Below are positions 9,482 to 18,840 of a DNA stretch of 64,000 bases, piece after piece (the stretch's first letter is position 1; every line of letters starts with the position of its first letter). The translations under genes were made by a program, and so were the position numbers. The stretch spans positions 682,001 through 746,000 of the forward strand of contig NZ_JAKIRP010000002.1 in NCBI RefSeq assembly GCF_021646545.1. The letters are read 5' to 3'. This DNA is from Chitinophaga filiformis (lineage in GTDB: Bacteria > Bacteroidota > Bacteroidia > Chitinophagales > Chitinophagaceae). The notes beneath the pieces are model-generated. The model did not search any database and had not been told where the DNA came from. It was given only the letters and a program-made list of their open reading frames with translations.

Positions 9482-9964
9482 ATGAAAATCTTTTCGCGTA
9501 AAAAAAGTTCAGCTATAGCTGACTTAGGTACCGCCATAGGAGCGGGATTGCTGGCGGGACTGGCGGGAACCGCCGCTATTACTGTTTCGCAGATGATAGA
9601 GATGAAGATTACTGGGCGTAAACCCAGCAATGCACCCGTAGATGCCGTATCAAAAGTGCTGGATGTGACTGCCGTCAGCGAAGAGAAAAAGCCGAAGGTA
9701 TCCCAGGAAATACACTGGGTTTACGGCACCACATGGGGAATAGCAAGGGGCATACTTTCCCTCACCGGACTGAAAGGATGGACCGCTGATCTTGCACATT
9801 TTGCAAGCGTATGGGGAGCTGCACTCGTGATGTTGCCAGGCCTCAAGGTAGCACCTCCCATTCAGAAGGAAGACCCCAAAACGATCGGCATTGACATACT
9901 ACACCATGCCGTATATGCTATTGCTACAGGGCTTGTGTATGATATGATCACCAGGAAAAAATGA
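9482..9964 (+). CDS. small membrane protein, YagU/DUF1440-like
   Basis: A 160-residue protein with about three hydrophobic segments: GAGLLAGLAGTAAITVSQ near residues 21-38, a central segment around HFASVWGAALVMLPG, and HHAVYAIATGLVYDMI at the end. The Gly-rich first helix followed by EMKITGRKPSNAP resembles the DUF1440/YagU-type membrane family. That assignment is tentative and rests on pattern only. It is probably an inner-membrane protein of unknown role. It is a single gene, convergent with the small lipoprotein at 9974. Confidence 0.6.
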   Translation: MKIFSRKKSSAIADLGTAIGAGLLAGLAGTAAITVSQMIEMKITGRKPSNAPVDAVSKVLDVTAVSEEKKPKVSQEIHWVYGTTWGIARGILSLTGLKGWTADLAHFASVWGAALVMLPGLKVAPPIQKEDPKTIGIDILHHAVYAIATGLVYDMITRKK

Positions 9965-9973
9965 ATGGCAGGA

Positions 9974-10168
9974 TCAGTACCGCTTCTTCCGCTGACCCGG
10001 TGCAAATGGTTTTGCCGACTTGGATCCTGTTAACTTCTTAGCTTGCCCGGGAGGCAAACCATGAGGATGTCGGGGTCGCGGTGCAACACGGTATGTACAT
10101 GCGCTTATAGTACAGCAAACGAAAAAGGAAAATAGCAGCGACAGTATGAGTATCGGTCTTACGAACAT
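9974..10168 (-). CDS. small basic lipoprotein, PPGQAKK family
   Basis: A 64-residue lipoprotein: hydrophobic signal MFVRPILILSLLFSFF, with candidate lipid Cys in CCTISAC. A very basic tail follows with two similar motifs, PPGQAKKLTGSKSAKPF and APGQRKKRY. Short proteins of this type are widespread in Bacteroidota and sometimes carry the doubtful name quinol oxidase subunit 4. Nothing here supports an oxidase role. A -7 box at 10198-10205 sits 30 bp upstream. It is convergent with the gene at 9482. Confidence 0.65.
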   Translation of the reverse strand: MFVRPILILSLLFSFFVCCTISACTYRVAPRPRHPHGLPPGQAKKLTGSKSAKPFAPGQRKKRY

Positions 10169-10197
10169 GAAATAAATGCTTTACGGTTAGGTGATGG

Positions 10198-10205
10198 CAA
10201 ATATA
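10198..10205 (-). promoter_or_regulatory. promoter -7 box for the small basic lipoprotein
   Basis: The minus strand reads TATATTTG, an exact TAnnTTTG match 30 bp before ATG 10168. Confidence 0.5.
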
Positions 10206-10448
10206 ATACCAGAATTTAATACCTGAGTATTAAGTACTCGGCCGGGGGCAGTCATGCCCAGGTTAAATCTTCCAAAAGCACGGATTATATTGATGATATT
10301 CTAAATTTTCATATGTATATTTGTATTGGTTAAAGCGCGGGGATTCTGCCGCTGGAAAGACGCCTATGATTGATACTTGTGCCAACGTATGAAGCAGGCA
10401 GGTTGCAGCAACTGCAATGATATTTGTGTATCCCTTTCAAATTGTCAT

Positions 10449-10973
10449 ATGAAACAGCATTCAGGAAGATTATTGTTGACGTTATGTTTTATGTCATTCT
10501 CCATGACAGTTCTCTCCTGCGGGAAGCTCAGACATAAAGGACACGTGCTGATAAACGGAGCTAAAGAAGTCGCAACTGTGCAGGTAGAAAATATATTTCC
10601 TACATATAATGCCGACATTGCCGATACCAAAGACAATCAAAACCGTTTCAGAGAACATCTGCAGATCGAACTGACGAATGACGTGAAAGATCTTTATACC
10701 TATGGCGATTTCATGGCCATCGACTATTCTGTGCTGATGTCTTTTAGTTGCGATCAGTCAACGATCGACAGGATCATTGAGCAGAACGGGCTTCAATTGA
10801 CTACCGAACATGATATGCGCGGTATCTCCTTCCCGGGAAGATTTAACTGGTGGAAACAGGAAGAGATAGATCAGCTGATCCCCTACAGGGCAGGAGAGGA
10901 AGATGAATTCTGGCAGTACCTGTGGTACAATCCTGTTACTAAACAGGCTTTCTATGAGGAGTTCAGTATGTAG
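10449..10973 (+). CDS. hypothetical lipoprotein
   Basis: A 174-residue lipoprotein starting at ATG 10449 (MKQHSGRLLLTLCFMSFSMT, lipobox VLSC). A GTG at 10377 and ATG at 10389 are in frame, but they would place about 20 Cys-rich residues before the signal peptide. The mature part is acidic and Trp-rich near the end (FNWWKQEEID, FWQYLWYNPV). I do not recognise a family, though the layout resembles short Bacteroidota lipoproteins coded beside immunity or hypothetical genes. Its last 11 bases overlap the convergent AraC gene. Confidence 0.6.
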   Translation: MKQHSGRLLLTLCFMSFSMTVLSCGKLRHKGHVLINGAKEVATVQVENIFPTYNADIADTKDNQNRFREHLQIELTNDVKDLYTYGDFMAIDYSVLMSFSCDQSTIDRIIEQNGLQLTTEHDMRGISFPGRFNWWKQEEIDQLIPYRAGEEDEFWQYLWYNPVTKQAFYEEFSM

Positions 10974-11643
10974 ACCGTTTCGGGGCTTTATTCTTTTTCC
11001 GGAGATCCATGGGGTAAATACCGTATACGTTTTTGAACGTACGGGCGAAATTATAATCGTTACTATATCCTAATTCTTCTGCTATATCTGCTACAGTCCT
11101 CTGGGTATTTTCCAGCAGGTAACGGGCCCGCTGCATCACCTGCTCCAGTATAAAATCACTGATCTTTACCCCAAACGTTTTCGTAAATGCCCTGCTCAGT
11201 GTTTTCTCATTAATAAAGTGCTTTTTGGCAAGTATCCGCAGGCTGTGTTCATGAATATTGGGGTTGAGCATTACCTCATTGCGTATGAGCATCATCGTCG
11301 TTGACAGGGCGGTTTCTGTATGTACCTGAGGAGCCTGTTTTTCCTGGTATTCTGTAAGCAACTCCACTGTAATATTGCCCAGTTCATAACCGTTTGTGCC
11401 ATTTTCCTGCATGGTGCCTGACAGATGATCGAGATAACGCGTCATACTGGAGCTGACCAGTATCTGCGGCAGGGGTGGGGGCGAAGCGCTGCCCGCATGC
11501 ATCTGTAAGGGCTGTGCCTCCGTACGCTGTTGGGATCTGATCAGGTCTATCAACATTTGTAAGGGTGGGCTGCCGCCGGCTGTCTCCCCTGCAGACCGGG
11601 CATTCAGCTCAAAATGAAGTGCTGCGAATACTACCAGTTCCAT
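10963..11643 (-). CDS. AraC-family transcriptional regulator
   Basis: A 226-residue protein. Residues about 120-220 form two helix-turn-helix units typical of AraC/XylS: SLRILAKKHFINEKTLSRAF and VADIAEELGYSNDYNFARTF followed by GIYPMDLRK. The N-terminal 115 residues contain pieces typical of the end of a ligand-binding cupin domain but not a full one. An in-frame stop lies just upstream of ATG 11643, so the sensor domain may be truncated. It should bind DNA; its target and effector are unknown. It is convergent with the lipoprotein gene, overlapping by 11 bp. Confidence 0.82.
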   Translation of the reverse strand: MELVVFAALHFELNARSAGETAGGSPPLQMLIDLIRSQQRTEAQPLQMHAGSASPPPLPQILVSSSMTRYLDHLSGTMQENGTNGYELGNITVELLTEYQEKQAPQVHTETALSTTMMLIRNEVMLNPNIHEHSLRILAKKHFINEKTLSRAFTKTFGVKISDFILEQVMQRARYLLENTQRTVADIAEELGYSNDYNFARTFKNVYGIYPMDLRKKNKAPKRSTY

Positions 11644-11712
11644 ATAGCTAAGAGATTAACTCTTATCAAGTTACGCTATTTAACTGCAATCCGGAACACA
11701 TCCGTTTTTATT

Positions 11713-13317
11713 TTATCTGAACATGGTAATGGTACCCTGCTGCTTCATCGGTTGTTTGTTACTGGCGGTATAGGTGGCTACCCATATATAGGTGCCCGGT
11801 GGCAGGTCCAGACCTTTCTGCTTACCATCCCATCCTGTCTCAGGGTCCGTAGTTTCGAAAATAAGCTGTCCCCAGCGGCCATAAACGGCCAATCTGTATG
11901 CTGTAATATCATCCTGCAGCTTCGCCTTAAAAATGTCGTTTTTACCGTCTCCATTAGGGCTGAATGCGGTAGGCATATATACGGCACAATCCCTCCACTC
12001 TTTATCGATCGTTACATTTCCTTCCAGTGTGCAGTTGTGATCGTCAACCACCGTGTAAGGATAGTTGCCTGCATCGAGGTGACGGAACCTGTTCTCGAGC
12101 TGGAATGTGTCAGCAAGTTTATACCGGTAAGGAGGTGTGCCTCCGGCAGGTGTGAAGATCAGCTGACCATCCTGTACACTGCTGCAGGATACTGGCCTCG
12201 CTATCAGATCTTTCAACTGTAAAAGACCGGGATTGGCAATGTCCACACCCTGCATTTTGTAACAGCCCATACTGTCTGTCACCTTCACCGTATAGTAGTT
12301 GGCAGGCAGGTTGTCGAAGCCAGGTGTATCCTGGTCAGGGTACTGGTTTACCAGCGCATATTTATAGGGACTTAAACTTCCGCTCGCATTTACTAAAATG
12401 CTGCCATCAGATTCACCAAAACAGCTGATACCTGACACCGCTGCATCGATCAGAATATCCCATTGTTTTACCTGGATACTTTCAGATCTTGAATTACCCT
12501 TGTTATTGCTTGTTACAGTGACAGTGTATTTACCTGCAGGAAGATGGGATACTTCAGGCGTGGTATAACCACCCGGTTCCCAGCGGAAACTGTAAGTGTC
12601 TTTATCCAGGCTGTGCATAGTGACAGTCACCTTGCCATCGCTTGCGCCATAGCATGTATTTTCTGCACTGACATCAAAGTTGAGCGTTTCTTCGATCATG
12701 GAAATATTGTCGAGAAAAGTGACTACATAACAAGTGTCGTCATAGTCTGTAACGTAGGGTTCAAAACGAAGGTGGGTATAAGTCTTTTTAGGTTTTAATA
12801 CAGCAGTGTACCTGTTCCATTTTCTTTCATAACAGATATCCGAATACCAGATCCTTTCTCCTATATCCGCTGCTGAAGTACTGCCCAGAATAGCTAACGC
12901 AGTAGATGTTGCAGCGGTGTTGTCACTGTGGTCTTCTTCAGGCATCAATGCCATATCAAAAGAGATGAGGTATGCCCTGCCTGCTTCGATCGGTTTTGAC
13001 AGCTGCTGTCCGATAGATGTCCATACCGCGTGCCCGGCAGAAGTATTATTCTCAGATGCTGCCAGTAATGCGGCATATGTTTTTCCATCTGACGGGGCTA
13101 TCTCATTTGTACTGCCGAGTGGTAAAGTATATGCTATCAGATTGACAGATCGCTGGTACCATGGAGCAGGAATTCCATTCATTGTAGGTGTTCCTTCAAA
13201 GGACGGATTTTCGAGATAGATAGGTATCGTTTGTGACCTGGCTGTGATAGGAAGCATGATCAATAAAGATACAGGGATGGTTTTCAGTATGTTGAATAGT
13301 ACACTGAAGGTTTTCAT
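11713..13317 (-). CDS. secreted protein with T9SS type B (gliding-associated) C-terminal domain
   Basis: A 534-residue exported protein: signal peptide followed by a carbohydrate-binding-like region (residues about 30-215, NPSFEGTPTMNGIPAPWYQ). Three SprB-type repeats follow, each with a C-x-G-x-SDG-x motif and a YTVTVT/YYTVKVTDSMGC/YPYTVVDDHNC ending. The last 85 residues are the type B sorting domain: PTAFSPNGDGKNDIFK, YGRWGQLIFET and WDGKxxGxxLPPGTYIW. This directs secretion by the type IX system and surface anchoring. It is probably an adhesin-like surface protein. A -7 box lies at 13344-13351. Confidence 0.88.
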   Translation of the reverse strand: MKTFSVLFNILKTIPVSLLIMLPITARSQTIPIYLENPSFEGTPTMNGIPAPWYQRSVNLIAYTLPLGSTNEIAPSDGKTYAALLAASENNTSAGHAVWTSIGQQLSKPIEAGRAYLISFDMALMPEEDHSDNTAATSTALAILGSTSAADIGERIWYSDICYERKWNRYTAVLKPKKTYTHLRFEPYVTDYDDTCYVVTFLDNISMIEETLNFDVSAENTCYGASDGKVTVTMHSLDKDTYSFRWEPGGYTTPEVSHLPAGKYTVTVTSNNKGNSRSESIQVKQWDILIDAAVSGISCFGESDGSILVNASGSLSPYKYALVNQYPDQDTPGFDNLPANYYTVKVTDSMGCYKMQGVDIANPGLLQLKDLIARPVSCSSVQDGQLIFTPAGGTPPYRYKLADTFQLENRFRHLDAGNYPYTVVDDHNCTLEGNVTIDKEWRDCAVYMPTAFSPNGDGKNDIFKAKLQDDITAYRLAVYGRWGQLIFETTDPETGWDGKQKGLDLPPGTYIWVATYTASNKQPMKQQGTITMFR

Positions 13318-13343
13318 AGATTATATTACGGGTATAGGTAATA

Positions 13344-13351
13344 CAAAGCTA
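13344..13351 (-). promoter_or_regulatory. promoter -7 box for the T9SS surface protein
   Basis: The minus strand reads TAGCTTTG, an exact TAnnTTTG match about 27 bp before ATG 13317. Confidence 0.45.
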
Positions 13352-13426
13352 CGTAAATACCATGAGAATATAGCCTGGCCAGGGTATAAATCGAGGGTTT
13401 TCAGCAATAAAAATATAATGTTTTTT

Positions 13427-14182
13427 CTATGGGTTCTTTTCCCATACTGTAACAAAACTTCCAGTCAGTTGATAAGGAAGGACTTCCGCAATTGCGCCAT
13501 CCCACTTCTGCAGAATTTTGATCTTTTTAGTGAAGAAAGAAAAAGGAAAAACATCATCAATAAAGTTTGTTTTCCCGAAACTGATGATCTTAAACTGTGT
13601 TCTGCGGGCTAAGTTTTCAAGAGAGTGCTTGCTGAAGAACTGTACATGTGTCAGATCATCTGCATCTGATTGAACAGTAGTGCCTTTATAGCCAAGCATG
13701 GACTTTATTTTCAGTATAAAGCGCCACAACCAGTTATCTTTCTTTTGTAAGGCAATAACAGGCTTTGTTATCAGCACTTCCCTGGGCCCCATGCCGTTAG
13801 GTACAGTAACGATCAATACACCATCATCTGCCAGTGACTGATACAATACGTTCAGCAGTTTTTCCGGTTGATTAAGATGCTCCAGTACCTCGCTGCAAAT
13901 GATAGCATGATACTTTCTGCCATCAGCTACCAGCTGTTCCGCACTGATCACATCAAAGCTGACATTGGGAAGATCAGTGAGCGCTCTTGCTTTTTCTATT
14001 GCTTTGGGACTGATATCAATGCCATAGACGTTAAATCCTTCGCCACCAAGATGACGGGCAATGATACCATTACCACAACCCACGTCAAGTACAACGGAGC
14101 CGGCAGGTAGGTGTTTCTTTAAACTGTCAACGATAAATTGTAGTCGCTTGATATCAGCGATCCGGTTGTATTCCATCTGCAT
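13427..14182 (-). CDS. class I SAM-dependent methyltransferase
   Basis: A 251-residue cytoplasmic protein with a Rossmann methyltransferase core: motif I VVLDVGCGNGIIARHLG near residue 35, motif II acidic residue in NVYGIDISPKAIEKA, and a motif IV region IICSEVLEHLNQPEKLL. The pattern EVLEHLNQPEKLL is common in UbiG-like and polysaccharide-associated methyltransferases. The substrate is unknown. An internal ATG at 14176 is an equally good start. No biosynthetic partner is adjacent, since the upstream gene is a hemolysin III homologue on the same strand, 160 bp away. Confidence 0.82.
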   Translation of the reverse strand: MQMEYNRIADIKRLQFIVDSLKKHLPAGSVVLDVGCGNGIIARHLGGEGFNVYGIDISPKAIEKARALTDLPNVSFDVISAEQLVADGRKYHAIICSEVLEHLNQPEKLLNVLYQSLADDGVLIVTVPNGMGPREVLITKPVIALQKKDNWLWRFILKIKSMLGYKGTTVQSDADDLTHVQFFSKHSLENLARRTQFKIISFGKTNFIDDVFPFSFFTKKIKILQKWDGAIAEVLPYQLTGSFVTVWEKNP

Positions 14183-14341
14183 AGTACTTAATGATTATAT
14201 GTTCGCAACGGGGGGACAAATGTTTGAGGCATAATTTATTGTCACCGAATTTCGTATGAGGAGTGTGAAATACCACCTCATTTACGGTAATACTAACCCT
14301 CATTTGCGGACAAAATCTCCTTGCAGAAAGTAACAGCTGAG

Positions 14342-14986
14342 CTACATCGATAACAGGATCGCTACGAAGTGACAGATAGCAGCTGCGAGTACAAAAGAGT
14401 GCCACACCGCATGTGTGAACGTGCGTCTGTCTGTGATATAGAAGTACACGCCGAAAGTATACAAGACGCCTCCGATACAAAGCAATGTCAGTACAGATGG
14501 AGGCAGTTCGGTAAAGAACCTGCGTCCGCCTGCTACAAATATCCAGCCCATCAGGAGATAAACAATTGTAGATATGATATCATATTTTCCCGTGAACCAT
14601 ATCTTGAAAAAGATGCCTGCCAGCGTCAATCCCCACAACAAAGACAGCAGTGTAATGCCAAAGGCATTGTTCATATACACAAGCAGAAAAGGTGTATATG
14701 TGCCGGCTATCAGGAAATAAATACTGATGTGGTCGAGAATGAGAAATAGTCGTTTGACTGCCGGATCAAGTGAGAGGTGATATACGGTAGAGCAGGTAAA
14801 CAATAAGAGAAAGCAGAAGCTATAGATAGCGGCGCCTACAATGCCCGCCGTATTGTTATGCGTTGCTGCGATGCCTGTCAGCATAGGTAGTGCACTGATA
14901 CCAAACAGTACGCCTGCGCCATGAATAATTCCGTTTACGATCTCCTGTCTGCGGTTGTATTTTGACTGTAATACCTGTAGCGCCAT
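14342..14986 (-). CDS. hemolysin III / PAQR family membrane protein
   Basis: A 214-residue protein with seven hydrophobic helices. The start at ATG 14986 (MALQVLQSKYNRRQEIVNG) matches the usual family length; the frame is open to 15079 but the extra residues lack membrane or family character. Conserved PAQR motifs are present: STVYHLS (His ligand), LDHISIYFLIAGTYTPF (Asp), and HAVWHSFVLAAAICHF (His-x3-His). These residues form the zinc site of progestin/adipoQ receptor homologues. The bacterial role is not settled; membrane-lipid hydrolase activity is proposed for the superfamily. Confidence 0.85.
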   Translation of the reverse strand: MALQVLQSKYNRRQEIVNGIIHGAGVLFGISALPMLTGIAATHNNTAGIVGAAIYSFCFLLLFTCSTVYHLSLDPAVKRLFLILDHISIYFLIAGTYTPFLLVYMNNAFGITLLSLLWGLTLAGIFFKIWFTGKYDIISTIVYLLMGWIFVAGGRRFFTELPPSVLTLLCIGGVLYTFGVYFYITDRRTFTHAVWHSFVLAAAICHFVAILLSM

Positions 14987-15139
14987 CTGTATACGTTTGG
15001 CATAAAAGTAACCACAATCTGTGTGCTGCGTAAATAGAAAATCTCTATAATAGAAATTGTCTATAAGTGATAGCAGCAATGCGCTGCAAATGAGTTAGAA
15101 TGCCGGACCATTCTACATCAACGGCCCGGCATGTTTATG

Positions 15140-15919
15140 TTATTTTATCTTTGCTACTTCAAAGTGCATTCCATCTTTACGGGAGAAATGTCCGCCCCAG
15201 TAAAAGCCATTCAGATTAGCTAACTGCACCAGCTCTCTCACGGATCCTTTCTGGCCTACCAATGCAGGTACGGCGCCAAGCTGATTCCATGCCACATTGA
15301 TGTCGAATGCTGAACCAAATGAATGATTGCTTAACGTGGTGCGGCTACCTCTGATGAACCTTGGTACATAAGATCCACCCCAGGTAAGCACCAGCGGAAG
15401 CAGGCCTGCTTTTTCCCAGTCAGCCCACAGTTTAACCAGCTGATTGGCTGCAGCCTTGTGGAATTGTACCCTGTCTGATCCTTTGATATTTATGAGCTGT
15501 GGGACAGATGCCATTACAATGTTCTGGCTTACCCAGTTGTCGGTCACTTTAATGTTTTCAGGATTGCCGGGAACAGGCTGTGACACATACGCGAATTTAC
15601 CAAACACCCTGGCTCTTTCTTCATTGGAAACCAATGGCTGAAATGAGGGTGCTTTAGGATAATCTGCTCCTGATTTGTCGGTCCGGTCATCAATGATTCC
15701 ATCAAATCCGAATTGCATGGCAACACCATATGTTTTGTTGCCTACAACACCGTCAGGCTGGAGGTTATTTTTACGCTGGAATTTGATCGTTGCATCCTGT
15801 ACATCTCTTGAAAAAATGCCATCCGCTACGCCGTCGTACAAATCCTGACCGATCAAAAAGAATTGCCAGCTTGTTACTAATGGACCCTGGCTGTTGATCC
15901 TGATGAGTTTTAGTTCCAT
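15140..15919 (-). CDS. peptidoglycan-binding protein with M15 peptidase domain
   Basis: A 259-residue protein with no evident signal peptide. Residues about 10-70 are a PG_binding_1 domain (DGIFSRDVQDATIKFQRKNN, LQPDGVVGNKTYG). The C-terminal half is a D-Ala-D-Ala carboxypeptidase or L,D-type M15 domain, with SNHSFGSAFDIN and GHFSRKDGMHFEV supplying the zinc His and Asp ligands. The family cuts peptidoglycan peptides. Without a signal sequence it might be exported by another route or act after lysis, as phage endolysins do. It is a single gene. Confidence 0.85.
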   Translation of the reverse strand: MELKLIRINSQGPLVTSWQFFLIGQDLYDGVADGIFSRDVQDATIKFQRKNNLQPDGVVGNKTYGVAMQFGFDGIIDDRTDKSGADYPKAPSFQPLVSNEERARVFGKFAYVSQPVPGNPENIKVTDNWVSQNIVMASVPQLINIKGSDRVQFHKAAANQLVKLWADWEKAGLLPLVLTWGGSYVPRFIRGSRTTLSNHSFGSAFDINVAWNQLGAVPALVGQKGSVRELVQLANLNGFYWGGHFSRKDGMHFEVAKIK

Positions 15920-16158
15920 GATGTTTGGAAGGGTAATTTGGTTAAATAATGGGGGTTGTGGGTTTATTGTGATTCTTTAACATTCATATTCAGGGATGCT
16001 TGTAATTGAGGTACAAAACAATGGTACCGAAGATACAAGCTTTTTTCTGTAATGCCTATACCCAATGGGAAGTATTTTGGCAACTTTTCATGTTAATGAC
16101 TGCAGGTACATTGCTATCGGTCATGTGTATATTACTCCCTCTTTAAAACTCAATATTT

Positions 16159-17502
16159 ATGACCATTTACTCCAAACGTTCGTGGTGCATCTACCTCTTC
16201 ATGATCCTTGTTATTGCCGCGTGTAGCAAGGAAGATCAGGCACCCCCAAAACCAACAATTGCTGCTGCCGACTTCACGCCCCAAAGTAATGCAGCAGCTG
16301 CGATACCTGTTTCATGGTATCAGCTTGAATTTAAACTTATTAAAGAAACACCGGGATTCAGTCCGCCGGTAGCTGCCCGGGCGCTGGCCTATACAGGCGT
16401 GGCGCTCCATGAAGCAGTAGTGTGGAGCGACAGATACGGTCATTCTCTCAGCGGCCAGCTGGATGGCCTGAGCAATGTGCCCCGCCCTCAATGGGGTAAA
16501 AAATACAATTGGGAGATCGCTGCCAACAGCGCTATGGCAGACATCATCAGGAGCCTCTATCCCAATGCCAGTGCCGCTAATCTGGCGCTGATCGCTGCAC
16601 TTGACAGTACCAACAAAGCTGCGGCTTCAGGCAGCTGTGGCGCAGATGAGGTCAACCGCTCCGTTAATTTCGGTAAGCAGGTGGCGGCTGCTATTTACAC
16701 CTGGTCCACTACTGATGGCGGGAAAGACGGCTATCTGAATAACTTTCCGACCGATTATGTACCACCGGTAGGTCCTGGCTTCTGGGTACCTACTCCGCCT
16801 GCCTTTCAGCGCGCTTTGCTACCTTACTGGGGCAATAATCGCCTGATGGTAAGACCTTCCACTCCGGAGACTGCCGGTATTGCCCATCCTGCCTTTTCCA
16901 CAGATACGGCTTCTGCGTTCTATAAAGCGGCTTATTTCGTGTATAACAAGGTGAATACACTCACGCCCGAAGAGAACACTATTGCCCGTTATTGGGCTGA
17001 TGGCGGCGGCACTTTCACGCCACCGGGACACATGCTGGCGATCACCGCGCAGCTGGTGACTGACAACGGGCTTAGTCTCACCCAAGCTGCAAAGCTTTTC
17101 GCGCAGGCGGGTATTGGTGAGAATGACGCTGCTATTGTGTGCTGGAAATACAAGTACAAGTACAATCTGCTGCGGCCTGTCAGCTACATTCAAACTTACA
17201 TTGCTGCCGGATGGACTTCGCTGATCGGGACACCGCCGTTCCCGGCTTATACTTCAGGGCATGCTACGTTTACAAGTGCTGCAGGGACTATTCTGGAGGA
17301 TTATTTTGGTAGTTTGTCTTTTACTGATAACCAGAAAGTGGCGGATGGTTTTTCACCGCGCTCTTTCAATGGTTTTCAGCAGATGATAGACGAGGCTTCC
17401 ATTTCCAGGATCTATGGTGGTATTCATTACCAGTTTGATAGTCAGGTGGGAGTGCAGACAGGTAGGGATATTGCTTTGCGTGTGCTGTCGCTGAGGTATT
17501 GA
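16159..17502 (+). CDS. vanadium-dependent haloperoxidase-like (PAP2 superfamily) lipoprotein
   Basis: A 447-residue lipoprotein (signal MTIYSKRSWCIYLFMIL, lipobox VIAAC). The C-terminal third carries the PAP2/vanadate-binding triad: KYKYKYNLLRPVSYI, then AYTSGHATFTSAAGT, then SRIYGGIHYQFDSQVG with the catalytic His. This order and spacing match vanadium haloperoxidases and related acid phosphatases. The halide specificity, or phosphatase activity, cannot be told from sequence. It is a single gene, and its 3' flank holds a copy of the dispersed inverted-repeat element. Confidence 0.88.
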   Translation: MTIYSKRSWCIYLFMILVIAACSKEDQAPPKPTIAAADFTPQSNAAAAIPVSWYQLEFKLIKETPGFSPPVAARALAYTGVALHEAVVWSDRYGHSLSGQLDGLSNVPRPQWGKKYNWEIAANSAMADIIRSLYPNASAANLALIAALDSTNKAAASGSCGADEVNRSVNFGKQVAAAIYTWSTTDGGKDGYLNNFPTDYVPPVGPGFWVPTPPAFQRALLPYWGNNRLMVRPSTPETAGIAHPAFSTDTASAFYKAAYFVYNKVNTLTPEENTIARYWADGGGTFTPPGHMLAITAQLVTDNGLSLTQAAKLFAQAGIGENDAAIVCWKYKYKYNLLRPVSYIQTYIAAGWTSLIGTPPFPAYTSGHATFTSAAGTILEDYFGSLSFTDNQKVADGFSPRSFNGFQQMIDEASISRIYGGIHYQFDSQVGVQTGRDIALRVLSLRY

Positions 17503-17511
17503 TGCTTTTAT

Positions 17512-17552
17512 GCGAAGTAGCTCCGGTTTGATTGAGTGTTGTTAGTTATTCA
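17512..17552 (+). repeat. degenerate head unit of dispersed element, copy A
   Basis: GCGAAGTAGCTCCGGTTT at 17512-17529 resembles the head motif (GCTAAGTAGC-x2-CGGTT) that recurs at 17554. The two are about 42 bp apart. Copies B and C carry three and eight such heads. Confidence 0.5.
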
Positions 17553-17720
17553 CGCTAAGTAGCTCCGGTTTCAGTATGGGATGTCGGTCGGCGCCTCTCC
17601 GGATGTCGATTGAACGTTGTCAATCGAATAGGGTTTTCAATGTAGATTGAACAACGCCGGTCGCGTCGCCGGAGAGCCGAAGGCCCGACATTCCCATCTG
17701 AAACCGGGTGCTACTTTCGC
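17553..17720 (+). repeat. dispersed inverted-repeat element, copy A
   Basis: An element of about 165 bp with imperfect terminal inverted repeats of about 50 bp: GGTTTCAG-TATGGGATGTCGG at 17567 against its complement ending at 17705, extended outward by GCTAAGTAGC and GCTACTTTCGC. A second small palindrome (CGATTGA/TCAATCG) lies inside. Copies B (43042-43266) and C (43567-43732, opposite strand) share both arms almost letter for letter and have a more variable centre. There is no transposase inside. It is a MITE- or REP-like element. Short open frames inside it are artefacts of the repeat. Confidence 0.8.
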
Positions 17721-17908
17721 TCTCCCTATTACTGTTGAGACGTCTGTTTTGTTATGGACGTTGAGACTTTTGGGCTTTAATCAATATTTCCTCTCTGTTG
17801 CAGTGGCGAATACTTTTGTGTTCGGCTTTGTTTTCAGTTACACTTCTTTATAAACATTCTTCCTGAAAAGCCCTATATTTATCGGGTTAATCAGTTATTT
17901 CAGTTATT

Positions 17909-18832
17909 ATGCCACGTCAGAACAACACCTCCATCAACAGAAGGAAATTCATTGCACAGGTAGCGGCAGCTGCAGGATCTGCTATGGCGCTTGCATCTCC
18001 ATTAGCCGGTTTTGCTGGTTTGGGTTTTATACCGGCACAGGAGCGGATCACTGTAGGACAGATCATGGACCTGTTCATAAAGGAGGCGCCAGGTGCTCCC
18101 TTTTCTAATACTGTTGATACCTTGAAATCAGGTGGCAGGGATGTCGTTGTAACCGGTATTGTAACTACTATGTTTGCTACTGTGGAGGTGATCCGAAAGG
18201 CTATTGCACTGAATGCGAATTTTATTATTGCACATGAGCCAACGTTCTATAATCATGCGGATGAAACAGCCTGGCTCGAAAAAGATGACGTGTACCGGTA
18301 TAAGGCCGATCTGCTCAGGAAACATAACATCGTTGTTTGGCGTAACCATGATTATATACACGCTGTTAAGCCCGATGGTGTGCGTAAAGGCCTGGTAGAT
18401 CAGCTGGGCTGGCAACAGTTTGAAGATAGCAATCATGTTATTTATAACTTGCCGGCAGCAATGACATTAAAAGCATTGATCGGAGACCTGAAGCAGAAAC
18501 TGAATATTGAAGCAGTTAGGTATATCGGAGATCCTGCACAGCAATGTAAAAAGATACTGCTGCTACCCGGTGCGTACGGAGGCAAAAACCAAATCCAAAG
18601 CATCGGCAATACACAACCCGATGTACTGGTGTGCGGAGAAGTGGCGGAATGGGAGACTGCAGAATATGTACGCGATGCCCGGGCGGCTGGTAAACAGTTG
18701 TCACTGATCGTTCTTGGACATATTGTAAGTGAAGAACCAGGATCTGAATTTATGGCGAAGTGGCTGCAAGCAAAGTTTCCTGCTATCAAAGCTACGCATA
18801 TACCAACAGGTAGTTCGCTTTCATTCTTATAG
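17909..18832 (+). CDS. NIF3-like dinuclear metal centre protein with Tat-type signal
   Basis: A 307-residue protein with an N-terminal signal carrying INRRKFIAQVAAAAGSAM, a twin-arginine export motif. The body resembles the NIF3/GTP cyclohydrolase I type 2-like family: ANFIIAHEPTFYNHAD near residue 110, VVWRNHDYIH near 150, and DVLVCGEVAEWETAEY near 235, which would supply metal ligands. NIF3 proteins form hexamers with two metals. An exported form is unusual but occurs in Bacteroidota. The reaction is unknown. The 611-bp region after it is the tandem repeat array. Confidence 0.78.
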   Translation: MPRQNNTSINRRKFIAQVAAAAGSAMALASPLAGFAGLGFIPAQERITVGQIMDLFIKEAPGAPFSNTVDTLKSGGRDVVVTGIVTTMFATVEVIRKAIALNANFIIAHEPTFYNHADETAWLEKDDVYRYKADLLRKHNIVVWRNHDYIHAVKPDGVRKGLVDQLGWQQFEDSNHVIYNLPAAMTLKALIGDLKQKLNIEAVRYIGDPAQQCKKILLLPGAYGGKNQIQSIGNTQPDVLVCGEVAEWETAEYVRDARAAGKQLSLIVLGHIVSEEPGSEFMAKWLQAKFPAIKATHIPTGSSLSFL

Positions 18833-18840
18833 CTGAAATG

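Noticed and set aside
11614..12222. 202-residue reading on the plus strand
   Set aside because: It is the antisense shadow of the T9SS type B protein; its residues have no domain pattern.
17647..17853. 68-residue reading on the plus strand
   Set aside because: It starts inside the dispersed inverted-repeat element; a similar reading (AGRVA-EPKARHSHLKP) recurs in copy B, which shows it is a by-product of the repeat.
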